NCBI RefSeq assembly: GCF_029962835.1 | Contig: NC_080584.1 | Location: 79,016,862 to 79,080,861, forward strand | Origin: Magnolia sinica | Taxonomy: Eukaryota > Streptophyta > Magnoliopsida > Magnoliales > Magnoliaceae | Length of the DNA: 64,000 bases | Direction: 5' to 3' | Shown: positions 24,401 to 35,058 of the stretch, in pieces | How positions within the stretch are numbered: the first letter of the stretch is position 1 | How the letters are laid out: every line of letters begins with the position of its first letter | The notes under the pieces: generated by a model | What the model was told of the DNA's origin: nothing | Database searches by the model: none | The model's input: only the letters and a program-made list of their open reading frames with translations | Translations under genes and position numbers: made by a program

Positions 24401-24478
24401 TCCTCCTTTTCGGACAGTAGAGACATCTATTTCAGCCATGCGTGGGTGTGTCTTTATCTCTGAAAATACGACAGCCAT
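21476..24478 (-). CDS. NLR-like protein, copy 2, complete 1000-residue frame
   Basis: A single uninterrupted frame runs from the ATG at 24,478 to its stop at 21,476, with no intron needed. Residues 61-75 occupy the P-loop position but read ICVRGYEGLGSWRIV, without GKT/S. Residues 145-154 (KRFLLILGDA) sit at kinase-2 without the DD pair. KVVYVSS (172-178) is RNBS-B-like. CFFYLLLFS (222-230) and RYWIAEG (244-250) match RNBS-D and the winged-helix start. GLPL and MHD motifs are not recognisable: the interval between RNBS-B and RNBS-D is short, and HGKFWIHDYS stands near the MHD place. LRRs run from about 350 to 650. An acidic DDENPSDEGG loop, a basic GRRRGKG patch and a second C-terminal LRR-like block follow, then a tail with GGGGVQVGGELAWWENL. 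The length suits a CNL missing its coiled-coil. ATP-switch activity is doubtful. The upstream 4 kb matches copy 3. Confidence 0.9.
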   Translation of the reverse strand: MAVVFSEIKTHPRMAEIDVSTVRKGGDGATFEGWLDNFSPDVERAGKELSQCLRNPQIRAICVRGYEGLGSWRIVEYADRKLKGSDLFDVQIIVKLPKEEWSPRNVQREIANRLGIKEGDDEDGDVKKDVQREVSFEIDESLKGKRFLLILGDATRRIYLDDVGVANIRNTKVVYVSSERLESEEIIEFQDFSIDVLREEAVTVSSSPTIAACFTPHVVLDCFFYLLLFSVDFRRGFKMVLPTRYWIAEGIMVIRDGIQEEEDLIILEKKVYALLIELKARYMVEQVDDDVRVPQRLAEKAKDMVMSSNRIASTHGKFWIHDYSLPTENIGDWEDIQRMAIWNLRFSDHLPLTLKFPKLSTLLLEGPGDPTTLPNNFVFEQMQGLRVLILSWLEIRFLPLSISSLHNFRFLYIYRCRLLEPESLLSSLQALDELEFLQFEYTPLESIPDECLQHKNNLRSLHLSNTETRSLPSSFPQLHNLQQLSITSSSSLTEIPDAFFERLPRLRVLNLAHDDNLKSLPPSLSKLVNLRQLILTGCSSLKSKLLPHLRKLYAALEVLDISSCNSIEDIEEVSSLEAVLPNLQKLDLSRIKVIKQVILKGCRSLESLCLSELTRLDVLDLSGTQLQQLPDGISTASHLTRLDMLHMNHIHKINWDDLPTELEELNFDDHGTFNSPKDDENPSDEGGTRMRISNYNLLQSLKPSSEVLRAKCFSRFHIRISPYQEEEEGRRRGKGIHLQGRKSIYEGINLKTHKCNLPLPSSHFDRHLEIQGSKRCTNAIQGVLRRTELLTLCDNAFIRDLGDVEMHEVRECLVKSCEQMEIFFGGKNQCFECLEKIWMSDLASMRRVCDGMGRIISFPLLKHIYLEHCPRLVNFVSSGVSLSSLEKLEIGFCNRLESLFQGDVVVDGSLQRLHTVHLWELPKLERICSSRYLPALKKLKVRGCGKLKELPLRAGPYNAIRGGGGVQVGGELAWWENLRWEDESIKHDIHFIEWRPLTRR

Positions 24479-24637
24479 TGATCAGAGAAGTAATGGGATT
24501 GTTTTAAAAGAAAACGCATAAAGCGGATGCATCCCGTCACCGGGCCACTGCATTATCCAACGGATTTACTTCACCCAACGGGAGCTGATCAGGTGCAGCT
24601 CTGGCTTCATACCGAACGGACGGCCATTCAAGGTGTC

Positions 24638-26217
24638 TGTGGGGCCACCGTGATGTATATGTTCTATCAAAGACGTTCATCTATTTTGAAATATCATTTT
24701 AGGATATGATTCTAAAACCTAGGCAGAATGAAGGTGTAAGTGGACCACACCACAGGACCATACTAAAAATGGACATCACGGTGAGCCCAGGAAGACTTCA
24801 ATGGTAGGTTTTTAATCCCCACGGCTTTGATCGACAGGTTCGATGACAAATAAACATCATTGGGAGCCTTAGAAAAGCTCGAACGGCGAAAATAATCAAT
24901 ACTTCCACTGTTTCATGTGGTAGGGTAACATTAAGCTTTGTATATGCTTGCATTTTGAGATCAACTCCTAAAATGATCTAACAGATGGATGGTGTGGATA
25001 AGCTGCATGCGTTTAAGGTGGGCCCAACCAAGTTTACACAGTATGGTGAGAGACGAATGAGTAACTTATTACGCAATCCGATTTTGGGATAAATCGGATT
25101 AGGTACTAAGTTACTCAGTACCTCTTATTGTATTGAGTAAACTTAGTTGGGCCCACCTTGAACGTATTTCGTTTTTCCACGTTGTTCATCCATTTTTTCA
25201 TCCAATTTAAGGGGTTGAGGCTAAAATTGAAGCATATCCAAAGATTAAGTGGATCATATCAGGGGGAACAGTGGGGATAATGATTCCACCGTTGAAACCT
25301 TTCTAAACCCCGCAGTGATGTTTATTTGTCATCCCACCTGCTCATCTGATCTGTTTTGACCTATCATTTAGGACATAAGATTAAAAATGAAGTTGATCCA
25401 AAACTCAGGTGGACCACACAAAGGAATCCATGATGATTGACCATTAAAAACTTCCTCTTGACCACAAAAGTTTTGGATCCGGCACATATTTGTCTTTCAC
25501 CCTTCATCCAAGGTCATGTGATCGTATAAAAAGATTTGATAGCAAATAAAGATTATGTTGAGCCCTAAGAATATCTTAATGATAGGTGTTCCATCTCCAT
25601 TGTTTCCTATAGTGCAGTCCACCTAAGATTTTGGATATCCATCATTTTTCTCTCATGCTGCAAAACAATTAGGAAAAACGTATGGGCAGAGTGGATAAGT
25701 AGTGGATATATACTTACATAAATTAAATTGGGTGAGGTGGGGCCTCATTATGAGTTACTCAATATGCTCTTATCGTATTGAGTAAATCCAGTTAGGCCTA
25801 CCTTGAATGTATGTGGTCTATCCACGCCGTCCATCCATTTTTTCATCTAATTTAAGGGGTTGAGCCCAAAATTGAAGCATATCCAAATATCAAGTGGATC
25901 ATACAACTGAAAACAGTGCGGATAATGATTTCCACCGTTGAAAGCTTTCTAGGCCCCACAGTGATGTTTATTTGTCATCTAACCTGTTCATAAGATCATA
26001 CATAAATGGAAGAAAGCAAAACACAAATATAAGCTTGATCTAAAACTTCGGTGGGCCCTAAGAATTTTTCAACGGTAGACGTTCAATTCAATTGTTTACT
26101 ATGGTGTGGTCCGTTTGAACGTTAGATATGCCTCATTTTTGGCTTAAATTCCTAAAATTATCTAGTAAAATGGATGGACGGTGCAGATAAAATACATAAA
26201 TCATGGTGGACCTCACA
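24638..26217. repeat. Three consecutive dyad repeats
   Basis: Copies at about 24,638-25,028, 25,147-25,715 and 25,790-26,217 each open with GGGCC(C)ACC(T/G)TGA and close with GGATGG...GGTGGGCC-like inverse arms. Between the first two lies GCAATCCG-attttgggataaat-CGGATTAGG, two element ends head to head. Counterparts lie at about 59,974-60,417, 60,534-61,105 and 61,185-61,606. Confidence 0.65.
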
Positions 26218-26465
26218 CAGTTTACTTAATAAGCGTACTAAGTTACTCACTACGCAATCCACTTCCAACGCAATCAGCCTCCCACCCATATGGATGGATG
26301 GTTTGGATATAACACATACCTCGTGATGGGACCCACAGAACTTGCTGACGTCAATACACCAACTGGCCTGGTGCATGGTACACCTACCAATTTGCTTCCT
26401 TTATCTTCTTTCTTTTCTTGTGTCAGAGCTTGGTGTTCGATGCACCTTGAGCCATGAGTTGAGAG

Positions 26466-26660
26466 GACAGATTGGCTACTCCCCTTGCCACCAGCCAATG
26501 GTTGGTGGTTGGTGCTCCGTGGACCCCACCATGATGTATTTATTTCATCCATGTCGTCTATCTTTTTTTTATTTTTTATTTTTAAAGATCATTTTATGAT
26601 ATTAAAGCAAAAATGAGGTATATCCCAATCTCAAGTGGACAACATTACAGGAAACAGTGT
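26466..26660. repeat. Left half of a dyad element
   Basis: Begins GATTGGCTACTCCCCTTGCC and runs through CACCATGATGTATTTATTTC. This matches the left half of the complete element at 55,695; the right half is absent. Counterpart in unit 3 at about 61,857-62,040. Confidence 0.6.
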
Positions 26661-26826
26661 TGAATGAACATTGTGCGGATCGGATCGGATCCAAATGGAT
26701 CGAATCTCGGACCGGGCCACTGATCTGAACTTGACTCGATGTACGATCGGATCCGAGTGGGCCTACTCGATCTGACCGATCCTGGCCATCAATTCAGATC
26801 GGATCGGATTCTGCCCAGCTCTATTC
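26655..26826. mobile_element. GATC-rich hAT-like MITE
   Basis: A dense run of GGATCGGATC words ends, on the opposite strand, with TAGAGCTGGGCAGAATCC, which resembles hAT-type termini. It is present at 62,038-62,220 and absent from the equivalent place in unit 1 near 4,885. The other terminus and target-site duplication were not identified. Confidence 0.45.
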
Positions 26827-28839
26827 AATACATTGAATGATATGTCGGGGTTAGCCTTTGAATCTGAATGATCTTTGGATGATCCAAACCGTTTATATAA
26901 TTATTCATACCTGTTTTGGGGGTATAAAAATCAAATAACATTGCTGAAATTGGATCGCTTCAACAACTTAAAATGTGGCTCTTTTGAATTGAGAATGAAC
27001 GGTTACTAATCTTTATATAATCTAATGGATAAAACAATCACTGTTATAGAGTTTCTAGAAATTCACCATCCAAGAGAATCCTTACGACATGAACTGTTTG
27101 GATCATCGAAAAGAACCAAATTCCAATGGACGGAGTCCAACATATCATATTGCAAAATGCCTTGGATGTAGTTGAACAAACCTCTTTCAATAAAAAGAAT
27201 TTTAACAAAAAGTACCTAGTTAATATAGATTATTTATTTATTTATTATTATTATTCTTTTTTATAGCATCCCTCGCAGAAGACAAATGAAAGGAGCAAAG
27301 ACAGCATTATTATAGAATTTGCATCGGTTACCTTTTGCAAAACCATGCACGTAATTATCATCCCACTACGTTCCATTACTTTCTTAACACCTGCAGTGCA
27401 ACCAGCTGGTTTGGGGGCTCAGGTAATCTCTATCATGATGTTTATTTAAAATCCACTTTAACTATTTGGTTGATCCTTCTCTCAACTGTCAAGTTGACCT
27501 ATACCAAAGGAAACAGGTGGGAGAGAAATGTCTACCTGTATTGATATATGAAATCCACTCCAACCAATAGATGCCATATTAAAATTTAGGCTCGAGACCC
27601 AATAATCAGGCCCATCTATGATTCAGGTCCATTACACTAAGGGAAACAGTTTGGAGGGTGAACATTACCCTTGGCTGACTTTTGGTAAAAAAGCTAAGAT
27701 AGGGTGAAGTAACTGGTGGCCGGAGTATTGTACATAAACATTGTGGCCTATCTAAGCTTCATCTCATTTGCTTGCATGCCAGTCGTCGAGAAATCTAAAG
27801 AAAATCTAGTAAAAGCTGTTGGTAATATAAATAGTTACATTAATGAGTAGCATATTGAAAATAGTTTTTGAAAAAGATAAAAGAAAATAATTTCTATATT
27901 ACTTAATTAAGTAGTTTTTTTTTTCTTAAATAAAATTCCATTGAATAAAAGACAATAGGGAATCCAGGAACCCTGCCAGCATAATTCATATGAGTACAAT
28001 GGAGCCTGCCTAAGAGCTCTAAACAGGTGGAACATGGATGGGATCCATCCCGTCCATCAAGTGGGCTACCTTATGGTCAGCAGGGAATCCAAAAATAGGC
28101 CGATCCAAAACTCAGGTAGGCTATTTGTGGTAACAGTTGGAATTGGAATACTCACCAATAGTTTTGTGTGAGACCTACTATTGTATTTATATGTCATCTA
28201 TTCCATTCATCTGATGCATCTCATAAGACGCCCAAAAATCATGTTATTTATAAAACTCAGGTGGTCAGCCCATACGAATTAATGGGTCTTCGGCATGATT
28301 TTCCACTGTCCCTATGGTGTGGCCAACCCGGGATTTGAATTGGCTGTTTATTGGGATCAAAGCAAATAGTGGGTACCTTGCCTAATGGACAGATGGATTC
28401 CTTAAACATAATGTTGGCCCACCGTGTTATGCACAGGCATGCCCTAGAGTTTCAATTGAGAGATTCGAAACTTCATTGCATCACCGATGCCATGGGACCT
28501 CAGGAACCAGTAACTTGCGTGAATATTGGAATAGGAACCCTCAACAACACTTATTTTGCAAGGGACATAAAACACCCAAGCACTTTAGAGGCAAAAAAAT
28601 CAGCCATATCCACATAATATGCAGGCAACAACACAGGGAACAATTGCATTGGGATGCTACTCATCAGTGTTTGTGTAGGGCCACCATGGTGTTATCTCTC
28701 GTCAAAACCGTTAATCTAGTGTAACTTACATAGGGATGTCATGAAGATATAAAAATTAGCTTGGCCCAAAACTTAGGCATGTCACACCACATAATTTTAG
28801 AGGTTTAAAGAGTAATTTGTGGCTGATGTCTTAAATTTA

Positions 28840-29400
28840 TAAATAATAGGGTCTGTCAATGCCATCAACAGACCACTCGATGTCATCAACAGATGCTCAA
28901 TGCCATATGAACAATCTAGAAAATTTATATTTTATCGCTGAAACATTTTGGCGTTTTACTCGATGACATCGAAGGTGTTCAATGCTATCAACAGATTATC
29001 GATGCGATCGAGCGCCGATGCAAAATTGCGTAAGTGTGGGATTTGTTTCCCATTCCGATTGTGATACTATACGATATTATGCATATCGGGAGTAATCGGA
29101 GTTTGGTAAGTAGAAGAATAGTTCCAGGCTTTCTACTTTATTCCAAAGGGTTTCAAGGGCATAGCTTGGGCTTATGAGGTAGATTTAAGACTTCTTTGAA
29201 TCGGTAACACTCTATCTTATTTCTGCTTTCAATGTGCATTACTCATCATTTTGTGCCGTAGTTTTTTTCCCAAAAGGATTTTTCTATGTAAAATTTGGAT
29301 TGTTTGTATTTTGACTTGGTTTTGCGATTGGTAGTGCTTTGTTTGATTCGTCTTTGTGTGCTTCCCCAGTTCTCCAATATATAATTTTATATTCTTTTCA
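28840..29400. mobile_element. Possible copia LTR remnant
   Basis: The stretch has repeated words TCGATG(A/T)CATCGA and CATCAACAGA, then GGGTTTCAAGGG, and later TTTTTTCCCAAAAGGATTTTTC. The last is like the conserved downstream part of many copia LTRs. No partner LTR, primer site or coding region is nearby. It lies between units 2 and 3. Confidence 0.35.
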
Positions 29401-30170
29401 TTATTGTAGTCCATTAGACTTTTTTTTTTTTAATATAATAATAATTATTATTATTATATATCATGTTGATCTTTTTATTTACAAGATCAAAAAAGGGTTT
29501 TCAATCATTAGTAGAGGACGATTTACCAACATGGTGGACTCACAAAGTTGGGTATTTTACATGCTCCATGGAACAAAAAAATTTGTTGTAGGCGAGTCCT
29601 TACAAGTATTGAGAATAGTTCAACAGATCATTTTCTAATTACAGAAAGTTTCAATTCCCACCGGGTGGACCACAAGTTATGGTCTACCCTAAAGGCAACT
29701 TCCAACTTATTAAGAGGATACATCATATAACCCATCAGAAGGATTAGACACATGCACTTAGCAAGTTGGACCACAACTTGCAGTCCAATCACTTGGGCCA
29801 AAAACCTTCTCAGTTCTGTAGAATGTTATAGAATGATCTAGTGGGTTAGGGGTATTGAATCATTGCCATTGGCATTGTTGCATTCAGACTCGTAGGCATC
29901 CACATCACCTATCTGAACTATTTGTTAGGTCCACTCCACCGTCCCCAACAATGCCCTAAAATTGCATACTTATGAGATGATCCAAACCTTTCAGTTGGTT
30001 GCATCCAAAATAGATGGACAAGGTCATTTGTAGAATATAGGTGCTGGATGTTTAAGACCATTCAATTAGTTTAATTTTGGATAATAAGGAAAGAAAGGTG
30101 GACTGACTAAATGGACGGTTCATATATGCAGTGTTCCAAATGCGAATGCTATTATTAATATTGTAATTGA

Positions 30171-30216
30171 CATTATCAGTATCACCAAGTCAGTATTATC
30201 AATATCACCAAGTCAG
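30171..30216. repeat. 23-bp tandem duplication
   Basis: Two adjacent units, each ending ATATCACCAAGTCAG or AGTATCACCAAGTCAG, at 30,171-30,193 and 30,194-30,216. Confidence 0.8.
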
Positions 30217-30629
30217 CAATACTGAAGCCATTTCACGTGTAAAAATTTTCAAATATTACCAATATTTTTATAATATTAGTGATACTTTATGAAAATGTGG
30301 ATATCAACAATATTTAGAAAAGAATGAGTTATGAAAGTTTTCCGATATCAATAATGTTGTCTTAATAAAGTTTTCTGATATCAATGATGCCATCAACAAT
30401 ATCTCCGATACTACGTCAATATTCAAGATGCTAAGAAAACATTTGTAAATAGGTGAAAATTGACAAAAATAATAAAAAATTTCAAAAGCTAAAATAGTCC
30501 ATTGTCCTTTTCTATTCTTTTTAAATTTTTTATTTAGTGATTTCATTTACATTCAATTTCTAATGAATAGAACTTTGAATTTGAGAGAAAACTTGATTTG
30601 AAAGGAAGAGAGGCTGGAACTTTGGGGAC

Positions 30630-30637
30630 TAGGGTTT
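30630..30637 (+). promoter_or_regulatory. Telo-box-like motif in leader
   Basis: TAGGGTTT is the complement of the AAACCCTA telo-box typical of plant ribosomal protein genes. Here it lies 31 bases before the ATG, inside the retrotransposed leader. Activity is inferred only. Confidence 0.5.
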
Positions 30638-30667
30638 TGAGAGAGCGGAGAGGGAAGAGCTGCTAAG

Positions 30668-31033
30668 ATGGTGGAGAAGACGGCCAAAGGGAGAAAGGAG
30701 GAGGTAGTGACAAGAGAATACACTATCAATCTCCACGGGCGTCTCCATGGATGCACCTTCAAGAAGATGACTCCCAAAGCCATAAAAGAGATACGGAAAT
30801 TTGCACAAAAGGTGATGGGGACAACCGATGTTAGGGTCGACGTGAAGCTAAGCAAGCACATAAGGAGCAGGGGTATCCGGGGTGTGTCTAGACGTGTCCG
30901 CGTGCGCGTTGCTCGCAAGAGGAATGAAGAGGAAGATGCTAAGGAGGAGCTTTATTCGTTAGTCACTGTAGCAGAGGTCCCACCTGAAGGGCTCAAGGGA
31001 TTAGGAACCAAGGTCATCGAAGAAAGAGATTAG
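30668..31033 (+). CDS. RPL31: 60S ribosomal protein L31, intronless full-length copy
   Basis: 121 codons encode a complete eL31-type protein of the cytosolic large subunit, near the polypeptide exit tunnel. Recognisable blocks are [54 protein letters not shown] and the C-terminal GLGTKVIEE. Length matches the family and there is no frameshift or stop. Plant RPL31 genes normally contain introns, and this one has none. With its flanking direct repeats and A-rich tail it is a retrogene. No parental promoter travelled with it, so expression would depend on local sequence or leader elements. The residues around [13 protein letters not shown] may differ from the usual proline-containing version. 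It could be young and neutral, or functional. Confidence 0.9.
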   Translation: MVEKTAKGRKEEVVTREYTINLHGRLHGCTFKKMTPKAIKEIRKFAQKVMGTTDVRVDVKLSKHIRSRGIRGVSRRVRVRVARKRNEEEDAKEELYSLVTVAEVPPEGLKGLGTKVIEERD

Positions 31034-31076
31034 ACTCAGTGAACCAAGGTCATCGAAGAAGGAGATTAGACTCAGT
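31005..31076 (+). repeat. 36-bp tandem duplication across the RPL31 stop codon
   Basis: Units 31,005-31,040 and 31,041-31,076 start GAACCAAGGTCATCGAAGAA and differ by one base. The first contains the real end of the frame; the second repeats the last codons and stop within the 3' untranslated region. Confidence 0.9.
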
Positions 31077-31325
31077 AAACTTCAGTTTTAAGAGGTACTT
31101 TTTTGAGATTTATGTTTTGATTTTTTTTTATTTTTTATTTTTTATTTTTTTTTAATCAGTGCATTTTGGATGTATTCCAAATTTTGAGATTGCCCTTAGA
31201 AAGTTATGTTCGGTCAAAAATTTTAGCTTTACACATTGCATCTAAATATTTAAATGGCATGTAATCTTTTAATCTTTAAATAATAAATAAATAAATAAAA
31301 AATGAAAGGAAGAGAGGCTGGAACT

Positions 31326-34140
31326 CAAACCTAATGAAAAATCATAAAAACAATTTATTTATTTTTGCCAATTTTTTATAAGAAAAATTCATATCTACTT
31401 ATGATTTTCATGCATTGATATGTATTTCTGGTGAAAAATGAATACTTAAGCCAAAAATGAAAAACCTTAATTTTTTTAATTTAATAATGAAAAATATATA
31501 TTCTTACTCTTAATTAATATGGAAATTTTATATATTAACAGGTGTTAGCGAATCTATTAATTGACCACAAATTTTAAATATTTATTTTATACTAATTTTG
31601 GTTTTTACAAAATGTGGGTACACTTATTTAAAATCAGAACTTATCGTGTATAATTAATTTTGCAATATTTTGATTTTTATGTATGTAAACATGTGCCTTC
31701 TAACATATCCTAACGTTTCATTGAAAATTGAACATTTTTTCCAATATTTTATTTGGATGGCAATATTTTTCAGAGTATGGTCACCAGCATCGGGAATACT
31801 CATACATGTTACCGTCAGTGAGCTCAAATGTACGTAAAATATATGCAGGGTAAAGAACCCATACTCTTAGCCACCTCATCATTTCTACATATCACATTCT
31901 AATATTTAATTAGTGCTATACAAAAATATCTTTATATCACATTATAATATTTAGCGCTATACCAAAATGTTCACAGATGATATAAACAAGGATTAAAATG
32001 GCTGTACTACACACACACACACACACACAAACAGTCTATGATGATTTTCTAAGCCATGCTAGTATAAAAGCAGCCCATTTACACACCACTTCATGTGTCA
32101 TTGTGTCACATGGGTGCAGGATCCAAGCCATCCATCAGGTTGGTGCCGCCATAGAAATCCAGCTGGCCAGCAGATTAGAAATTGATTTTCTCACTGTCAT
32201 TGTGTGAGTGTGTGGGGTGTGTGTGCATGTGTTAAAAAAAAAGGGCATCCACACTCCACACAGTGGGAAAACAATTAATGTGAAGCTCCGGCAATTGTCA
32301 TGCACATGGGTTTGCCGTATACACGCTTTTGAGCATAGCAAAAACAGCTTGAGATTATTGGTCCTGATAATGTTAGTTGGAAGCAAAGACGAATAAAAAT
32401 GAAAAAATTGAGAAAAATGGGAAACCTAAGAAAGGAAAAGAGCTTACCTGGAGCTTAGGCTTGTTGGCAAAAGGGCCTTGGAGTCAAGTGATTCAGATAG
32501 CAAGACGTACGGAAGCTAGTTATATATAGCTGGCTAGCACATGAGCTTGAGATACAAGCTGTCCATCAGGTGGCCCCACTCAGAACTGTCCAAAGATGAA
32601 AACCGGGCATGTCGAATGGGAAGGGTTTAAAAAGAAAAAAGAAAAAGAAAAAGCAAAAAAAAAAAAAAACTTGTCCAGGACTCTTCTTTAATAACACGGG
32701 GTCCACCTGATGAGCACCGCCCCTTTCTTTAAGAAAAGAGTCTCTTTGATGCTTTTCTTGCTACCATCCATAGGGTACGTTGCATACATGTTCCCAATTC
32801 AAGACGTCCAAATAATGGCCCCCACTTTTAGATAGGTACTAGTTCCATAGCAAGATTTTCTTGTGTACCATATGGCCCATTTGAGTACCTTTTATTTTTT
32901 CCTGTAAATGGCTAGAAGTTTTCAGTCAAGTAAACGTGGCCCCCACCTCTCGGAACAAGGTGGGGCCTTTAATATGGGCTCACCTTAATATATCTATTCT
33001 ATATCCATTATATTAATCTGTTTTTCTCTATCATTTTAGGGCATGGCCAAAAGATAAAGTAAATCCAAATCTCAGGTGGACCATACTATAGGAAATAGTT
33101 GTGATTGAATTCTCTACCATTAAAAACTTCCTAGGCTCACCATAATGTTTATTTTCCATCCAAATTGTCGATGAGGTCACACAAACCTGGATGAAGGGGC
33201 CAAAAAGAAATATTAGCCTGATCCAAAACTTATGTTGCCCATAAGAAGCTTTTTAATGGTCAATCACCACTGCTCCATATGAAATGATCCACTTCAGATA
33301 TGGATATGCTTCATTTTCGGGCTCATGCTCTAAAATGATCTAGCAAATTAAGTGGATGGACGGGTCAAGTCACCATCCCCTTTGGAGGGTGTATTTGATT
33401 ATTTTATCATATATTGATATAGGCTATGTGCTCCCTCCTTTCAGTCATTTTTTTTTTTTTTAATTTTTTTTTTTTAAACACTGCATAGTGACATGCAATT
33501 TCTATCCTTATAAAGGGATCACGTGAGTAAGTGACATGCAATTTCTTATAAAAATCTGTATATATCTATCCTTTTGTTCATACAAATATCTCTATCTAAA
33601 ATATCTACTACCTTCAGGTTAGGATTGTAGATTAATATATTTAGAGTTCTAGCAACTGACTAAAAAGCTGGGCCATGATGTGAATGTTTTGGCCTAGGAA
33701 CTTTGTCCATTCATTTGGATGGTTATAATCTCATGCAACATATTATTCTCTCTTCATCTCATCCCAAGTAAGGCATCTGATTTCTTTTCTTTCTCTGCTA
33801 AAGCAGCGTCCTTCCTATCTGATAAAGGGAAAGCAAAGGAAAGCAAGGGACGGGAGCTTATTATTCTTCTTCTTTATTCTTTATTCTTTTTGCACTTTTT
33901 TTTCCAGGAGTTTAGATGGCCTGATAATTTACAGTCCGACCAACGCATTGTTAGCTCTGTCTCCGTTTTTATGATATCTTAGAAAAATCCGATGAACCAT
34001 TCATTTGGTGGAAATATTGCTTTGGATCAAATGGATTGTTATTCATGTTTTTCTATGGTGGAGATGCGTTCTGTTTCTTTATGCCTTGTTTTTGCATTAT
34101 ATATTCTTCACGGTGGATTTAACCTATTGGGACTGACGCT
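31326..34140. other. Duplicated non-coding DNA of unit 3
   Basis: Aligns with 13.54-16.65 kb. Includes a dyad repeat (about 32,960-33,390), A- and T-rich runs near 32.63 and 33.45 kb, and no supported gene. Confidence 0.6.
32009..32029. repeat. (AC)n microsatellite
   Basis: Uninterrupted AC run; the unit 2 counterpart lacks it. Confidence 0.95.
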
Positions 34141-34598
34141 CAAGAGAAAGGGAAAAAAAAGAAAAAAAGAATGAAGAAACCTTCGTCATTTGGCCCAATT
34201 TGATTGGAATTGTGATCCGGTGCATAGCAAGTGCAAACTTATTGGTGTACTGGTCATATAAAAGTAGAGTCCATGCTTCTCCCTTGTGAGATCCATTCCG
34301 ACCACTTGTTTCTAAAATCCAATTAAGACATCTGACCAATGATCAGACTGAACTTTAAAGTTTAGGTAGGCCACACCAATAAATTTTGTCTATTTCATGG
34401 ATTTTAATTGGTCAAATGATCAAATTTATTCTAAATTTGAACAACGACAGTCAGTAATACCTGAGGATTAAAAGCACAAGGTGTTACAATTGTACTCATG
34501 CACTAATTGAATGGTAAGTGGTGGTCCATCTAATTGTATCAAAGAAAGCTAGACATCACTCACGCCAGAGAATAAGGCAGCAATGTACACTGACATCT

Positions 34599-35058
34599 GT
34601 GGGCCTCACTTATCTACGCCGTCTATCCATTTTTCAACTTTTTTTTAAAACATGAACCTAAAAATGAGGCAGATCCAAATCTCACCTTCACCACAGGAAA
34701 CAGTGGCGATTGAATGCCCACCATTAAAAACTTTTAAGGGGCTGCAAGAATTCTGGATCAAGATGATCATTTGTGTTTTCCCTTCATCTATGTCTTTGAG
34801 CCCGAATCATCAGGTTTAATGGCAAATAAACATAACAGTGGATCCTGAAAAGGTTTCAACAATGGCATCATTATCACCACTGCTGCTGTGGTGTGGCACA
34901 CATGATGCTTGGATCTGCCTCCATTTCCGATTCATGCCTTAAAACGATTATGTTAAAATGGACGGAAGGTGTAGATAAAATACATATACATCACGGTGGC
35001 CCAGAGAGACCCAACCAGGACCTCCTGGCAGGGTAAGACGCAATCCGTGTCCCTCCCT
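34599..35058. repeat. Dyad-symmetric repeat
   Basis: Left arm GTGGGCCTCAC...TCTACGCCGTCTATCC; right arm AATGGACGGAAGGTGTAGAT...ACATCACGG, then GACGCAATCCGTGTCCC at the outer right end. Confidence 0.6.

Larger units (their letters stand above)
12045..28620. repeat. Tandem segmental duplication, unit 2
   Basis: Blocks align in nearly the same order with unit 3. 12,045-16,650 matches 29,690-34,140; 17.8-18.96 kb matches 38.04-39.68 plus 52.68-53.01 kb; 20.88-28.62 kb matches 54.4-54.93 and 56.3-64.0 kb. Some pieces are reordered: 16,640-16,960 resembles 37,590-37,830, while 16,980-17,060 resembles 35,130-35,200. Similarity is highest around the NLR gene and its upstream 4 kb. Boundaries are by eye. 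Confidence 0.8.
24479..28730. other. Upstream region of NLR copy 2, non-coding, near-identical to that of copy 3
   Basis: The whole stretch aligns with 59,814-64,000. It contains three dyad repeats, a GATC-rich MITE, the flank block shared with unit 1 and an AT-rich stretch near 27.83-27.96 kb. The start-proximal 60 bases are shared by copies 2 and 3. No other gene is supported. Confidence 0.65.
30599..31325 (+). mobile_element. RPL31 retrocopy with 23-bp target-site duplication
   Basis: Identical 23-bp direct repeats (30,599-30,621 and 31,303-31,325, both containing GGAAGAGAGGCTGGAACT) bracket an intronless gene copy. The inserted DNA starts with a ribosomal-protein-like leader and ends in an A-rich tail at about 31,278-31,302. 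The paralogous site near 13,510-13,540 in unit 2 has one copy of the target and no gene. These are hallmarks of LINE-type reverse transcription of an mRNA. Confidence 0.9.

Noticed and set aside
28351..28724. Open frames at the end of unit 2
   Set aside because: No recognisable motif, two overlapping phases, repeat-derived sequence; the unit 3 counterpart runs out of the window so conservation could not be judged.
30553..30918. 121-codon minus-strand frame
   Set aside because: Antisense shadow of the RPL31 coding sequence.
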